Shown here: positions 8,647 through 16,029 of the stretch, one piece after another
How the letters are laid out: every line of letters starts with the position of its first letter
Numbering within the stretch: position 1 is the first letter of the stretch
Origin: Lysobacter soli
GTDB taxonomy: Bacteria; Pseudomonadota; Gammaproteobacteria; Xanthomonadales; Xanthomonadaceae
Assembly (NCBI RefSeq): GCF_003382285.1
Contig: NZ_QTJR01000011.1
Span: 1-64,000 of the forward strand
DNA length: 64,000 bases
Direction: 5' to 3'
Notes under the pieces: model-generated
What the model was told of the DNA's origin: nothing
What the model saw: only the letters and a program-made list of their open reading frames with translations
The model's database searches: none
Translations under genes and position numbers: made by a program

Positions 8647-9660
8647 TCAGTCCACCGCGGAACCGTGCAGACGGTGGACGCGATCGCCCTCGTCGGCCGC
8701 ATGCGCCGGCCGGGCGGGAGACGCGGGCTGCCAGCTGTCCACCAGATAGAGCGGGCGTTGCTTGGATTCGTCGTAGAGGCGACCGAGGTATTCGCCGATC
8801 ACGCCCAGCGCGATCAGCTGTACGCCGCCGAGGAAGAGGATCACCGACATCATCGTCGGCCAGCCCGCGACCGGATCGCCCCACAGCAGTGCCTTGACGA
8901 TGATCGCCACGCCATAGAGGAAGGCGACCAGCGCGGTCAGCAGGCCCAGATACGTGGCCAGTCGTAACGGCGCGGTCGAAAAACTGGTGATGCCTTCCAG
9001 CGCGAGGTTCCACAGGCGCCAGAAATTGAACTTGCTGCTGCCGGCCATGCGCGGGTCGCGGTGATAAGGAATCGCGATGCGGTTGTAGCCGACCCAGCCG
9101 AACAGGCCCTTCATGAAGCGATGGCGTTCGCGCAGCTGCTGCAATGCATGCAGCGCGCGGGCCGAGAGCAAGCGGAAATCGCCGGTGTCGGCAGGAATCG
9201 GCGTTTTCGAAAGCGCGCCGATCACGCGATAGAACGCGTGCGCGGTGACGCGCTTGAGCCACCTTTCGCCTTCGCGCTCCATGCGCGTGCCGTGGATGTC
9301 GTCGTAGCCCTCGCGCCACTTGGCGACGAATTGCGGGATCAGTTCCGGCGGATCCTGCCCGTCGGCGTCGAGGATCAGCGCCGCGCCCTCGTCCACGCGA
9401 TCCAGTCCCGCGGTCAGCGCCAGCTCCTTGCCGAAATTGCGCGACAGGCGCAGCAGTGCGATCCGGCGATCGGCCGCCGCGAGGTGCTGCATCACCTGCC
9501 AGGTCGCGTCGCGGCTGCCGTCGTCGACATACAGCACCTGCGCGTCGATGCCGTCGCGCGCGAGCGCGTCGAGCTGCGCCTCGATGCGCGGGTGCAGCAC
9601 CGGCAGGCTGTCGGCCTCGTTGAAGGCGGCAATGACGATCGTGAGGCGTTCGGCGGTCAT
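8647..9660 (-). CDS. Family 2 glycosyltransferase (polyprenyl-phosphate sugar transferase, GtrB/DPM1-like)
   Basis: 337 aa. Residues 1-230 form a GT-A domain starting ERLTIVIAAFNEADSLP, with YVDDGSRDATW and the DxD-type ILDADGQDPPELI. The C-terminal third carries two membrane segments (ATYLGLLTALVAFLYGVAIIV and MMSVILFLGGVQLIALGVIGEYL) and ends with a YDESKQRPLY tail, the layout of enzymes that load glucose or mannose on undecaprenyl or dolichyl phosphate. The upstream open frame beyond 9660 is antisense to other sequence and was trimmed to this ATG. No flippase or polymerase lies nearby. Confidence 0.88.
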   Translation of the reverse strand: MTAERLTIVIAAFNEADSLPVLHPRIEAQLDALARDGIDAQVLYVDDGSRDATWQVMQHLAAADRRIALLRLSRNFGKELALTAGLDRVDEGAALILDADGQDPPELIPQFVAKWREGYDDIHGTRMEREGERWLKRVTAHAFYRVIGALSKTPIPADTGDFRLLSARALHALQQLRERHRFMKGLFGWVGYNRIAIPYHRDPRMAGSSKFNFWRLWNLALEGITSFSTAPLRLATYLGLLTALVAFLYGVAIIVKALLWGDPVAGWPTMMSVILFLGGVQLIALGVIGEYLGRLYDESKQRPLYLVDSWQPASPARPAHAADEGDRVHRLHGSAVD

Positions 9661-9694
9661 GACGGGATGGTACTGGGTGATCGGGAGCCGGAGC

Positions 9695-10486
9695 TCATTC
9701 GAGGCGTTGCAGGTATCCGGTGCCGCCCATGTAGCGCATCTGGCGTTGGATCGCCTGAGCACGCCGCTGCACATATGGACCGGGCTTGGCGATGCTGTAG
9801 CGACGCGGGCTCGGCAGCACGGCGGCCATGCGGGCAGCCTCTGCTGCGGTGAGCCGCGCGGCGTCCTTCCGGAAGTACGTGCGCGCGGCGGCCTGCGCGC
9901 CGTACACCCCGTCACCGAACTCGGCGACGTTGACGTACACCTCGACGATGCGGTGCTTGGGCCACATCGTCTCGATGAGCACGGTGTACCAAGCCTCGAT
10001 GCCCTTGCGCACCCAGCTGCGTCCGCTCCACAGGAACAGGTTCTTCGCCGTCTGCTGGCTGATGGTGCTGCCGCCGCGCACCTTGCGGCCGCGCTCGTTG
10101 TTCTTGCGCGCGCGCTCGATGGCCTTGAGGTCGAAGCCGTAGTGCTCGGCGAAGGTCTGGTCTTCCGAGGCGATCACCGCAAGCGGCACGTAGGGCGAGA
10201 TGTCGTCCAGATCGCGCCAGTCATGGGCGATGCGGAACGACCAGTCGCCATCGCCCCAGGCTTCGAGCTGGCGCCAGACCATGAAGGCACTGAAGGGCGG
10301 ATCGACGAAGCGCAGCGTCGCCACCTGCACCACGCTCAGCACCAGAGCCGCAAGCGGAAGCGCGATCAACCAGCGCAGCCAGCGACGGCGTCGGCGCGGC
10401 AACGCGTGCCCGTGCGCCGGCGATGCCGCGGCGTCCAACTCTTGCACGGGCGATGCTCCGTCCCCATGGTGGTGTCGACTTTTCAA
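9695..10486 (-). CDS. mtgA: Monofunctional biosynthetic peptidoglycan transglycosylase
   Basis: 263 aa. A short basic cytoplasmic tail and a single membrane segment ([20 protein letters not shown], near residues 39-58) precede a GT51 domain with the motifs [14 protein letters not shown] (catalytic Glu), [15 protein letters not shown] and RKGIEAWYT. The enzyme polymerises glycan strands from lipid II on the periplasmic face. The start codon at 10486 is TTG, with GAGG eight bases before it; a GTG at 10447 with GGAG upstream is an alternative. It is divergent from hslO. Confidence 0.93.
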   Translation of the reverse strand: MKSRHHHGDGASPVQELDAAASPAHGHALPRRRRRWLRWLIALPLAALVLSVVQVATLRFVDPPFSAFMVWRQLEAWGDGDWSFRIAHDWRDLDDISPYVPLAVIASEDQTFAEHYGFDLKAIERARKNNERGRKVRGGSTISQQTAKNLFLWSGRSWVRKGIEAWYTVLIETMWPKHRIVEVYVNVAEFGDGVYGAQAAARTYFRKDAARLTAAEAARMAAVLPSPRRYSIAKPGPYVQRRAQAIQRQMRYMGGTGYLQRLE

Positions 10487-10553
10487 ACTTGACGCCTCTT
10501 CACACGACCGCGCGCATTATTCCAACGACGCGCGCCAACCGCACGAGTTCCGC

Positions 10554-11474
10554 ATGCCCCAGACCGATACCGCGCCCGTCGGCGACCGCGACAAGTTGAC
10601 CCGCTTCCTCATCGAGACCGCCGGCGTACGCGGCGTGCGCGTGCACCTGGCCGATACGTGGACGCAGGTCCGCGAACGCGCCGAGTACCCGCAGGCCGCG
10701 GCCGAACTGCTCGGCGAGGCGCTCGTCGCAGCGGCTGCATTCACCGGCCACGCCAAGGTCGACGGCCGGCTGTCGGTGCAGCTGCGGGGCCATGGCGCGC
10801 TGCGCACCCTGTTTGCCGAGTGCACCGCCGCCGGCACCTTGCGCGGCATCGCGCAGGTCGACGAGGACGCCGGGACCGTTTCGCGCGACCTGCGCGACCT
10901 CGGCGAAGGCGCGCTGCTGGCCATCACCATCGAGAACCCGTCGCTCGATGGACGCGAACCCATGCGCTACCAGGGCCTGGTGTCGCTGGAGTCGGACTCG
11001 CTCGCCGGCGCCTTCGAGGACTACTTCCGCCAGTCCGAGCAGTTGCCGACGAGGCTCCTGCTCGCCGCCGACGAACGGCAGGCCGCGGGGCTGATGTTGC
11101 AGAAGCTGCCGGGGGATCATGGCGACGACGACGGCTGGTCGCGGGTGGGTGCGCTGTTCGACACGCTCACCACGCGCGAGCTGCTGGAATGGTCCGCGGA
11201 TGACCTGCTGACCCGACTGTTCCACGAGGACGGGGTGCAGGTGCTGGGGCAAAGGCCGCTTCGCTTCGCATGCTCGTGTTCGCGCGAGCGGGTGGAGTCG
11301 ATGCTCGTCTCCCTCGGCCAGGCCGAGGCGGAGGCGGCCGTCGAGGCGGCCGGTGGCGCCGCCGAGATCCGTTGCGAGTTTTGCGGACAGAGTTACCGTT
11401 TCGACGCAGAGGAAATCGCTAGCTTGTTCACCGTGGCAACGACGGAACTGGCGGCCCCGGACAGGGTCCAGTGA
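10554..11474 (+). CDS. hslO: Redox-regulated holdase chaperone Hsp33
   Basis: 306 aa. The redox switch cysteines are present as Cys240-x-Cys242 (CSCSRERV) and Cys274-x-x-Cys277 (CEFCGQSY); they bind zinc when reduced and form disulfides on oxidative unfolding, activating the cytosolic chaperone. The N-terminal domain contains LIETAGVRGVRVHLADTW and QLRGHGALRTLF, typical for the family. I chose the ATG in MPQTDTAPVGD because upstream frame sequence overlaps mtgA antisense. Confidence 0.96.
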   Translation: MPQTDTAPVGDRDKLTRFLIETAGVRGVRVHLADTWTQVRERAEYPQAAAELLGEALVAAAAFTGHAKVDGRLSVQLRGHGALRTLFAECTAAGTLRGIAQVDEDAGTVSRDLRDLGEGALLAITIENPSLDGREPMRYQGLVSLESDSLAGAFEDYFRQSEQLPTRLLLAADERQAAGLMLQKLPGDHGDDDGWSRVGALFDTLTTRELLEWSADDLLTRLFHEDGVQVLGQRPLRFACSCSRERVESMLVSLGQAEAEAAVEAAGGAAEIRCEFCGQSYRFDAEEIASLFTVATTELAAPDRVQ

Positions 11475-11495
11475 CCGTCCGGACGCCCTGGGGAA

Positions 11496-11524
11496 TTGTT
11501 AAATAAACATAAACGGTCTATAGT
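11496..11524 (+). promoter_or_regulatory. Promoter: TTGTTA - 17 bp - TATAGT
   Basis: A sigma-70 type promoter with ideal 17-bp spacing in an unusually AT-rich patch, 55 bp before the start of the secreted protein gene at 11579. Confidence 0.7.
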
Positions 11525-11578
11525 CGCGGTCCTCAGGAGAGGGGAACTCCGCCCGGTTAAACCGGTCGTATCCAAGAC

Positions 11579-12439
11579 ATGAACACGCGCCTGCTTCGAC
11601 TGCCGTTGACCCTGATGCTCGCCATTGGCGTGGCGGCAGGCGTGCACGCGCAGTCCCGCACCACGGCCGCGGATACGACCTACCTGCCGGTCTGGAACCA
11701 GAGCAGCGGCAAGCTCGAATACCTCCTGCAGCTCGAACCTACCGGCGCGCCCGTCGCAGGCGCCCGCTGGCGCGTGGGCAGCAACACGCTCGATGCGGCC
11801 TTCGGCCTGGAAGCAGGCGACACGCTCGGCCTGGTCTGCGATCGCAAGACCGGCCTGGCCGGCGCCATCGGCAACCTCGCCAACCATTGCGCACTCGCCT
11901 CGCTCGACGAGGACGACGATCGCACCGCGGCCCGTACCGGCACGCTTGGCGCAAGCCTGAGCCGCGCCGGCGGCAAGGTCGGCCTGGCGCTCGGCACCGG
12001 GCGCGACACCCTGCCTGCCTGGCTGAGCCCGAACGCGAAGTTCAGCAAGGTCGACCAGAACACCCTCACCGTCTACGGCCAGAAGAACATCGGCCGTGAA
12101 GCCACGGTTTCGATCGGCGGCACGTGGGCGCGGGCCAAGCTCATCCCCGCGGGCGAAATGCCTGCGCTGGCCGATCGCTGGAGCAGCCACAGTCTTACCG
12201 TTGGCGCGGGCATGGGCAATTTCAGCGCCAACATCGTCGGCCGCGTGGTCGACACGCCGGGCGAACCCGGCCAGTGGGAAGGCTTGGGCGTCGGCCTGAC
12301 TTGGCGCACGCCGTGGAGCGGACAGCTCACGGTCGGTGCAGAGAACGTCGTGACTCGCGGCAAGAATCCGTTCGCACCGGAGAACGTCGACAAGGACGAA
12401 GGCACCGTGCCTTACGTCCGATACGAGCAGGATCTCTGA
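11579..12439 (+). CDS. Secreted beta-rich protein, putative outer-membrane barrel
   Basis: 286 aa. A clear Sec signal peptide (MNTRLLRLPLTLMLAIGVAAGVHAQ, cleaved near residue 25) is followed by a chain dominated by alternating polar/nonpolar stretches such as TVSIGGTWARAKLI, SLTVGAGMGNFSANIVGR and GQLTVGAENVV, consistent with a small outer-membrane beta barrel. An acidic run LDEDDDRT sits near residue 105. I do not recognise a named family. It has its own promoter and a terminator 45 bp past the stop, so it is monocistronic, directly upstream of the TBDR triplet. Confidence 0.8.
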   Translation: MNTRLLRLPLTLMLAIGVAAGVHAQSRTTAADTTYLPVWNQSSGKLEYLLQLEPTGAPVAGARWRVGSNTLDAAFGLEAGDTLGLVCDRKTGLAGAIGNLANHCALASLDEDDDRTAARTGTLGASLSRAGGKVGLALGTGRDTLPAWLSPNAKFSKVDQNTLTVYGQKNIGREATVSIGGTWARAKLIPAGEMPALADRWSSHSLTVGAGMGNFSANIVGRVVDTPGEPGQWEGLGVGLTWRTPWSGQLTVGAENVVTRGKNPFAPENVDKDEGTVPYVRYEQDL

Positions 12440-12483
12440 CGTGAGCCGCGGCGCATTGCGCCGAACTCCGGGCACGAAACCAC

Positions 12484-12514
12484 GACGGCCGCGCAACCAG
12501 CGCGGCCGTTTTGC
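12484..12514 (+). terminator. Rho-independent terminator
   Basis: Stem ACGGCCGCGC / GCGCGGCCGT-like with a short loop, followed by TTTTGCGTTT. It ends transcription of the secreted protein gene before the TBDR promoter. Confidence 0.8.
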
Positions 12515-12599
12515 GTTTGATCACAGGCCTGTGGACTCCATACGTCGCAGTACCAAGGCGTACGGATTTCACATGTTTCAAACTGTGCGTTAACGACAC

Positions 12600-12628
12600 T
12601 TTCACTTCTCGCGCAAGCTGGTTAGGAT
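12600..12628 (+). promoter_or_regulatory. TBDR promoter 1: TTTCAC - 17 bp - TAGGAT
   Basis: First of three equivalent promoters. The -35 TTTCAC and -10 TAGGAT are 17 bp apart, preceded by a GTTAACGACAC block that is also repeated in the other two. The expected transcript begins just before a conserved CCTTGCCG. Confidence 0.75.
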
Positions 12629-12635
12629 CCGGTTG

Positions 12636-12713
12636 CCTTGCCGATTTTGGCGTTCCGTTTGACGCCACCGGCCAGGTCCCATGGGATCCATCGACTCACG
12701 CTTGGAGAGAGAG
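12636..12713 (+). promoter_or_regulatory. Conserved TBDR leader, copy 1
   Basis: Between promoter and start codon lie blocks shared with copies 2 and 3: CCTTGCCG, TTGGCGT, a TTTG-C-CC block, and the palindrome TCCCATGGGA (12678-12687). The ATG within the palindrome (12681) is in frame with the receptor and would add MGSIDSRLERE to its N-terminus; the preferred start at 12714 has GGAGAGAGAG in front. Function is not known to me. Confidence 0.65.
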
Positions 12714-15698
12714 ATGAACTTGAAGACCACCCCGCTCCGCGACGCGATCGTCTATTCGCTCGCGGTCGGCGCTACCGCGGTCGCCAGTACCGGCATCGCC
12801 GTCGCACAGGAACAGCAGCAGACCACCACGCTCGACCGCATCGAAGTCACCGGCTCGCGCATCCGCCAGGTCGACATCGAGACCGAAGCGCCGGTGCTCA
12901 CCATCAGCCGCGCGGACATCGAACAGCAGGGCTTCCAGTCGGTCGCCGACATCCTGCAGAACATTTCCGCCGTCGGCGCCCCGGCCATCAGCCGCGCCTC
13001 CCCGCTCAGCGCGGGCGAGAACGTCGGCGGCCAGTTCATCAGCATGCGCAACCTCGGTACGACGCGCACGCTGATCCTGGTCAACGGCAAGCGCCTGGGC
13101 ATCAGCACCAGCGGCCTGCAGGACGTGTCGCTCATCCCGACCGTCGCGGTCGAGCGCGTCGAAGTGCTGAAGGACGGCGCCTCGTCGATCTACGGCTCGG
13201 ACGCCATCGCCGGCGTGGTGAACATCATCACGCGCTCGAACTTCGAAGGTGCCACGGTCGATGCGTACTACGGCCAGTACAGCGAAGGCGACGGCGAGAC
13301 CACGCGCGCTTCGGGCATCCTCGGCTTCACCGGTGACCGCGGCTCGCTGACGGCGGCCGTCGAATACCGCAAGGAAGAGGAAGTCTTCGCACGCGATCGC
13401 GAGTATTCGGCGTACCCGCAGAGCTACAAGCACCCGACCCGCGGCTGGACCACGGCTTCGCAGTGGGGCCAGGTGACCGACGCCCGCAACGCCACGACCA
13501 ACCCGTTCGGCGTGGGCAACCTGGTGCTCAACGAGGGTGCGGACTGGCGCCGCATCGCCAACTACCACACGCAGAACACGAACACCGGCACTACGGCTGC
13601 AGATCCGAACGGTTCCCCGGTCGACAAGAGCAACACCAACCAGCAGACGCACCTGCGCACGCCGCTGGAGAGCAAGTCGCTGTTCGTCAACGGCCTGTTC
13701 GACATCACCGAGAACGTGCGCTTCCGCGGTGACGTGCTGTACACCGACCGCACCTCCGAGCGCCAGGTCGCCGGCTATCCGTTCCAGAGCGCCTCGGCCG
13801 GCGTCGTGCCGGGCGGCTTCAAGATGGCCGCGAACAGCTACTACAACCCGGTCGGCACCTGGCACGGCTTCGCCAATCCGCACGCGGTGAACTTCACCCG
13901 TCGTACGTGGGAAGTGCCGCGCGTCGACCAGCCGCAGTCCACCACGTGGCGTTTCGCCGCGGCCGTGGAAGGCAGCTTTGGCGTCGCCGACCGCATGTTC
14001 GACTGGGACGTCAACTACCTCTACAACAACAACAAGGTCCACCAGGAAAACTACGGCAACCTCAACATCGAGCGCGCCCGTCAGTCGACCGGTGCCTCGT
14101 TCCTGGACACCGACGGCGTGGTCAAGTGCGGCACGCCGGGCAACGTGATCCTGGGCTGCGTGCCGTGGAACCCGTTCATCCCGTACGGTCGCGTCGGCGA
14201 CGGCGGCCTCACCGGCAACCAGGCCCTGCAGGACTGGCTGTTCCAGCGCCTGAATTCGTCGGGCGAAACTGAAACGACGGTGTACGCGGCGAACCTGAGC
14301 GGTTCGCTGGCGACGTTGCCGGCGGGCGACCTGGGCGTGGCGGTGGGCGTCGAAAACCGCAAGGAAGAAGGTCGCTTCATTCCCGACGCGCAGGCGGTCA
14401 CGGGCAACTCGACCACGCTCGCGAGCGGTCCGACGCAGGGCAGCTACTCGGTGGACGAAATCTACGCCGAGTTGTTCATCCCGGTGCTGGCCGACCTGCC
14501 GGGCGCGAAGGAACTGAGCTTCAGCCTCGCCACCCGCTACTCGGACTACGACACCTTCGGCGACACGCTCAACAGCAAGTTCGGCTTCAAGTGGAAGCCG
14601 CTGGATTCGCTGCTGTTCCGTGGTACCTACGCTGAAGGCTTCCGTGCGCCGACGATCGCCGACCTGTACGGTGGCGGCTCGCAGACGTTCTCGTTCTTCA
14701 CCGACCCGTGCGACACGAGCTTCGGTGCGGCGGCGTCCAACCCGACCGTTCGTGCTGCGTGCGGCACCCAGGCGCCGGTGGTTCCGAACCCGAACACGTT
14801 CCGTCAGCTGGCGCAGGGCTTCACCCCGGCGACCGCGGCCGGCGCACAGTCGCCGGTGGCGTTCTTCTCCGGTTCGAACCCGAACCTGATCCCGGAAACC
14901 TCGGAGTCCAAGACGCTGGGCACCGTGTGGAGCCCGGGCTTCATCGAAGGCCTGAACATCAGCCTGGACTGGTGGAACATCCGCATCGACGACACCATCG
15001 TCGCCGACTCGCCGACGCAGATCCTCAACGACTGCTACATCCAGAACGATCCGACGCGCTGCGCACTGTTCACGCGTGACGCGGCCCAGGGTTACGTCAA
15101 CAACCTCGCCTTCGCCAGCATCAACGCCGGCTACCGCGAGGCCGAGGGCTGGGACATGGACCTGAGCTACCGTCTGGCGACGGAAGGCTTCGGTACGTTC
15201 AACCTGTCCTGGCAGACGACGTACACCACCAAGGACGAGATCAAGACCGACACCAACCCGGCGACCAAGGCGCAGCAGCTGGTCGGCTACGCGACCTCGC
15301 CGGGCTTCGTGGGTACCTTCCGCGTCCGCTCCAACACCAGCCTGACGTGGGATCTGGGCATGTGGAGCGCGACCTGGGGCATGCGCTACTACTCGGGCAT
15401 GAAGGAAACCTGCTTGTCGGCCGCGCTGTTCCCGGATGAGTGCTCCAATCCGGAGTTCGCCGTCGCCAACCCGGTGCCGGCACAGGCGCGCGCGATCAAC
15501 GAGATCGGCTCCAACACCTTCCACGACCTGGAATTCCGCTGGAAGGCGCCGTGGAACGCGACCGTCGCGGTCGGTGCGAACAACGTGTTCGACCACCAGG
15601 GTCCGGTGGTGTACAGCCAGCCGAACGCGAACGTGTCCTACCAGGGCCAGTTCGACATCGGTCGTTTCTTCTACATGAAGTACCAGCAGCGCTTCTGA
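12714..15698 (+). CDS. TonB-dependent receptor 1 (TonB-Xanth-Caul type)
   Basis: 994 aa outer-membrane transporter. Signal peptide residues 1-32 (MNLKTTPLRDAIVYSL... ending AVAQ), then the plug domain with LDRIEVTGSRIR, LKDGASSIYGSDAIAGVVNI, and a 22-strand barrel ending in FFYMKYQQRF with the terminal aromatic residue required for BAM insertion. No N-terminal STN signalling domain, so surface signalling to an anti-sigma factor is unlikely. Substrate is unknown. It begins like receptors 2 and 3 (LKTTxLRDAI) but is clearly more divergent from them than they are from each other. It has its own promoter and terminator. Confidence 0.93.
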   Translation: MNLKTTPLRDAIVYSLAVGATAVASTGIAVAQEQQQTTTLDRIEVTGSRIRQVDIETEAPVLTISRADIEQQGFQSVADILQNISAVGAPAISRASPLSAGENVGGQFISMRNLGTTRTLILVNGKRLGISTSGLQDVSLIPTVAVERVEVLKDGASSIYGSDAIAGVVNIITRSNFEGATVDAYYGQYSEGDGETTRASGILGFTGDRGSLTAAVEYRKEEEVFARDREYSAYPQSYKHPTRGWTTASQWGQVTDARNATTNPFGVGNLVLNEGADWRRIANYHTQNTNTGTTAADPNGSPVDKSNTNQQTHLRTPLESKSLFVNGLFDITENVRFRGDVLYTDRTSERQVAGYPFQSASAGVVPGGFKMAANSYYNPVGTWHGFANPHAVNFTRRTWEVPRVDQPQSTTWRFAAAVEGSFGVADRMFDWDVNYLYNNNKVHQENYGNLNIERARQSTGASFLDTDGVVKCGTPGNVILGCVPWNPFIPYGRVGDGGLTGNQALQDWLFQRLNSSGETETTVYAANLSGSLATLPAGDLGVAVGVENRKEEGRFIPDAQAVTGNSTTLASGPTQGSYSVDEIYAELFIPVLADLPGAKELSFSLATRYSDYDTFGDTLNSKFGFKWKPLDSLLFRGTYAEGFRAPTIADLYGGGSQTFSFFTDPCDTSFGAAASNPTVRAACGTQAPVVPNPNTFRQLAQGFTPATAAGAQSPVAFFSGSNPNLIPETSESKTLGTVWSPGFIEGLNISLDWWNIRIDDTIVADSPTQILNDCYIQNDPTRCALFTRDAAQGYVNNLAFASINAGYREAEGWDMDLSYRLATEGFGTFNLSWQTTYTTKDEIKTDTNPATKAQQLVGYATSPGFVGTFRVRSNTSLTWDLGMWSATWGMRYYSGMKETCLSAALFPDECSNPEFAVANPVPAQARAINEIGSNTFHDLEFRWKAPWNATVAVGANNVFDHQGPVVYSQPNANVSYQGQFDIGRFFYMKYQQRF

Positions 15699-15721
15699 TC
15701 CATCCACGGATGGAGCAATCG

Positions 15722-15751
15722 AGCGGCCCCGAAAGGGGCCGCTTTTTTTTT
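15722..15751 (+). terminator. Rho-independent terminator of TBDR 1
   Basis: AGCGGCCCC-GAAA-GGGGCCGCT stem followed by nine T residues. Very strong. The same GGCCCC/GGGGCC core is used after TBDR 2 and TBDR 3. Confidence 0.93.
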
Positions 15752-15911
15752 GCCCCGTGCAAGCCGCACTGCCCGCCTGCCGCTCCGCCGCGAGCACGAA
15801 AGCGGCTCTGCCACCCCGGCGGATTCGGCGGGGCCTTTCGATGTGCCGATTCAGGCTTCCGGCCTTGCTGGTTTCACTTGTCACGATCCGATAACCGGTA
15901 GTTAACGCGTC

Positions 15912-15940
15912 TTTCACTTTTCTGTTGAGGGGGTTAGGAT
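15912..15940 (+). promoter_or_regulatory. TBDR promoter 2: TTTCAC - 17 bp - TAGGAT
   Basis: Same hexamers and the same 17-bp spacing as promoter 1, preceded by GTTAACGCGTC. Confidence 0.75.
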
Positions 15941-15949
15941 CGGGTTAAG

Positions 15950-16029
15950 CCTTGCCGTTTTTGGCGTCTGATTTGACTCCGTCGGCTGGGCCCCATGGGA
16001 AGTACCACCTGAGTTTTTCGGAGAGAGAG
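15950..16029 (+). promoter_or_regulatory. Conserved TBDR leader, copy 2
   Basis: CCTTGCCG, TTGGCGT, TTTGACTCC and CCCATGGG (15992-15999) in the same order as the other leaders. Here the ATG in the palindrome (15995) opens a five-codon ORF, MGSTT then stop, out of frame with the receptor. A GGAGAGAGAG ribosome site precedes the receptor ATG. Confidence 0.65.

Noticed and set aside
12696-15917. 1073-residue open frame antisense to TonB receptor 1
   Set aside because: Shadow of a GC-rich coding strand; product is Arg/Val/Asp-biased with no domain, and the plus-strand receptor is unmistakable.
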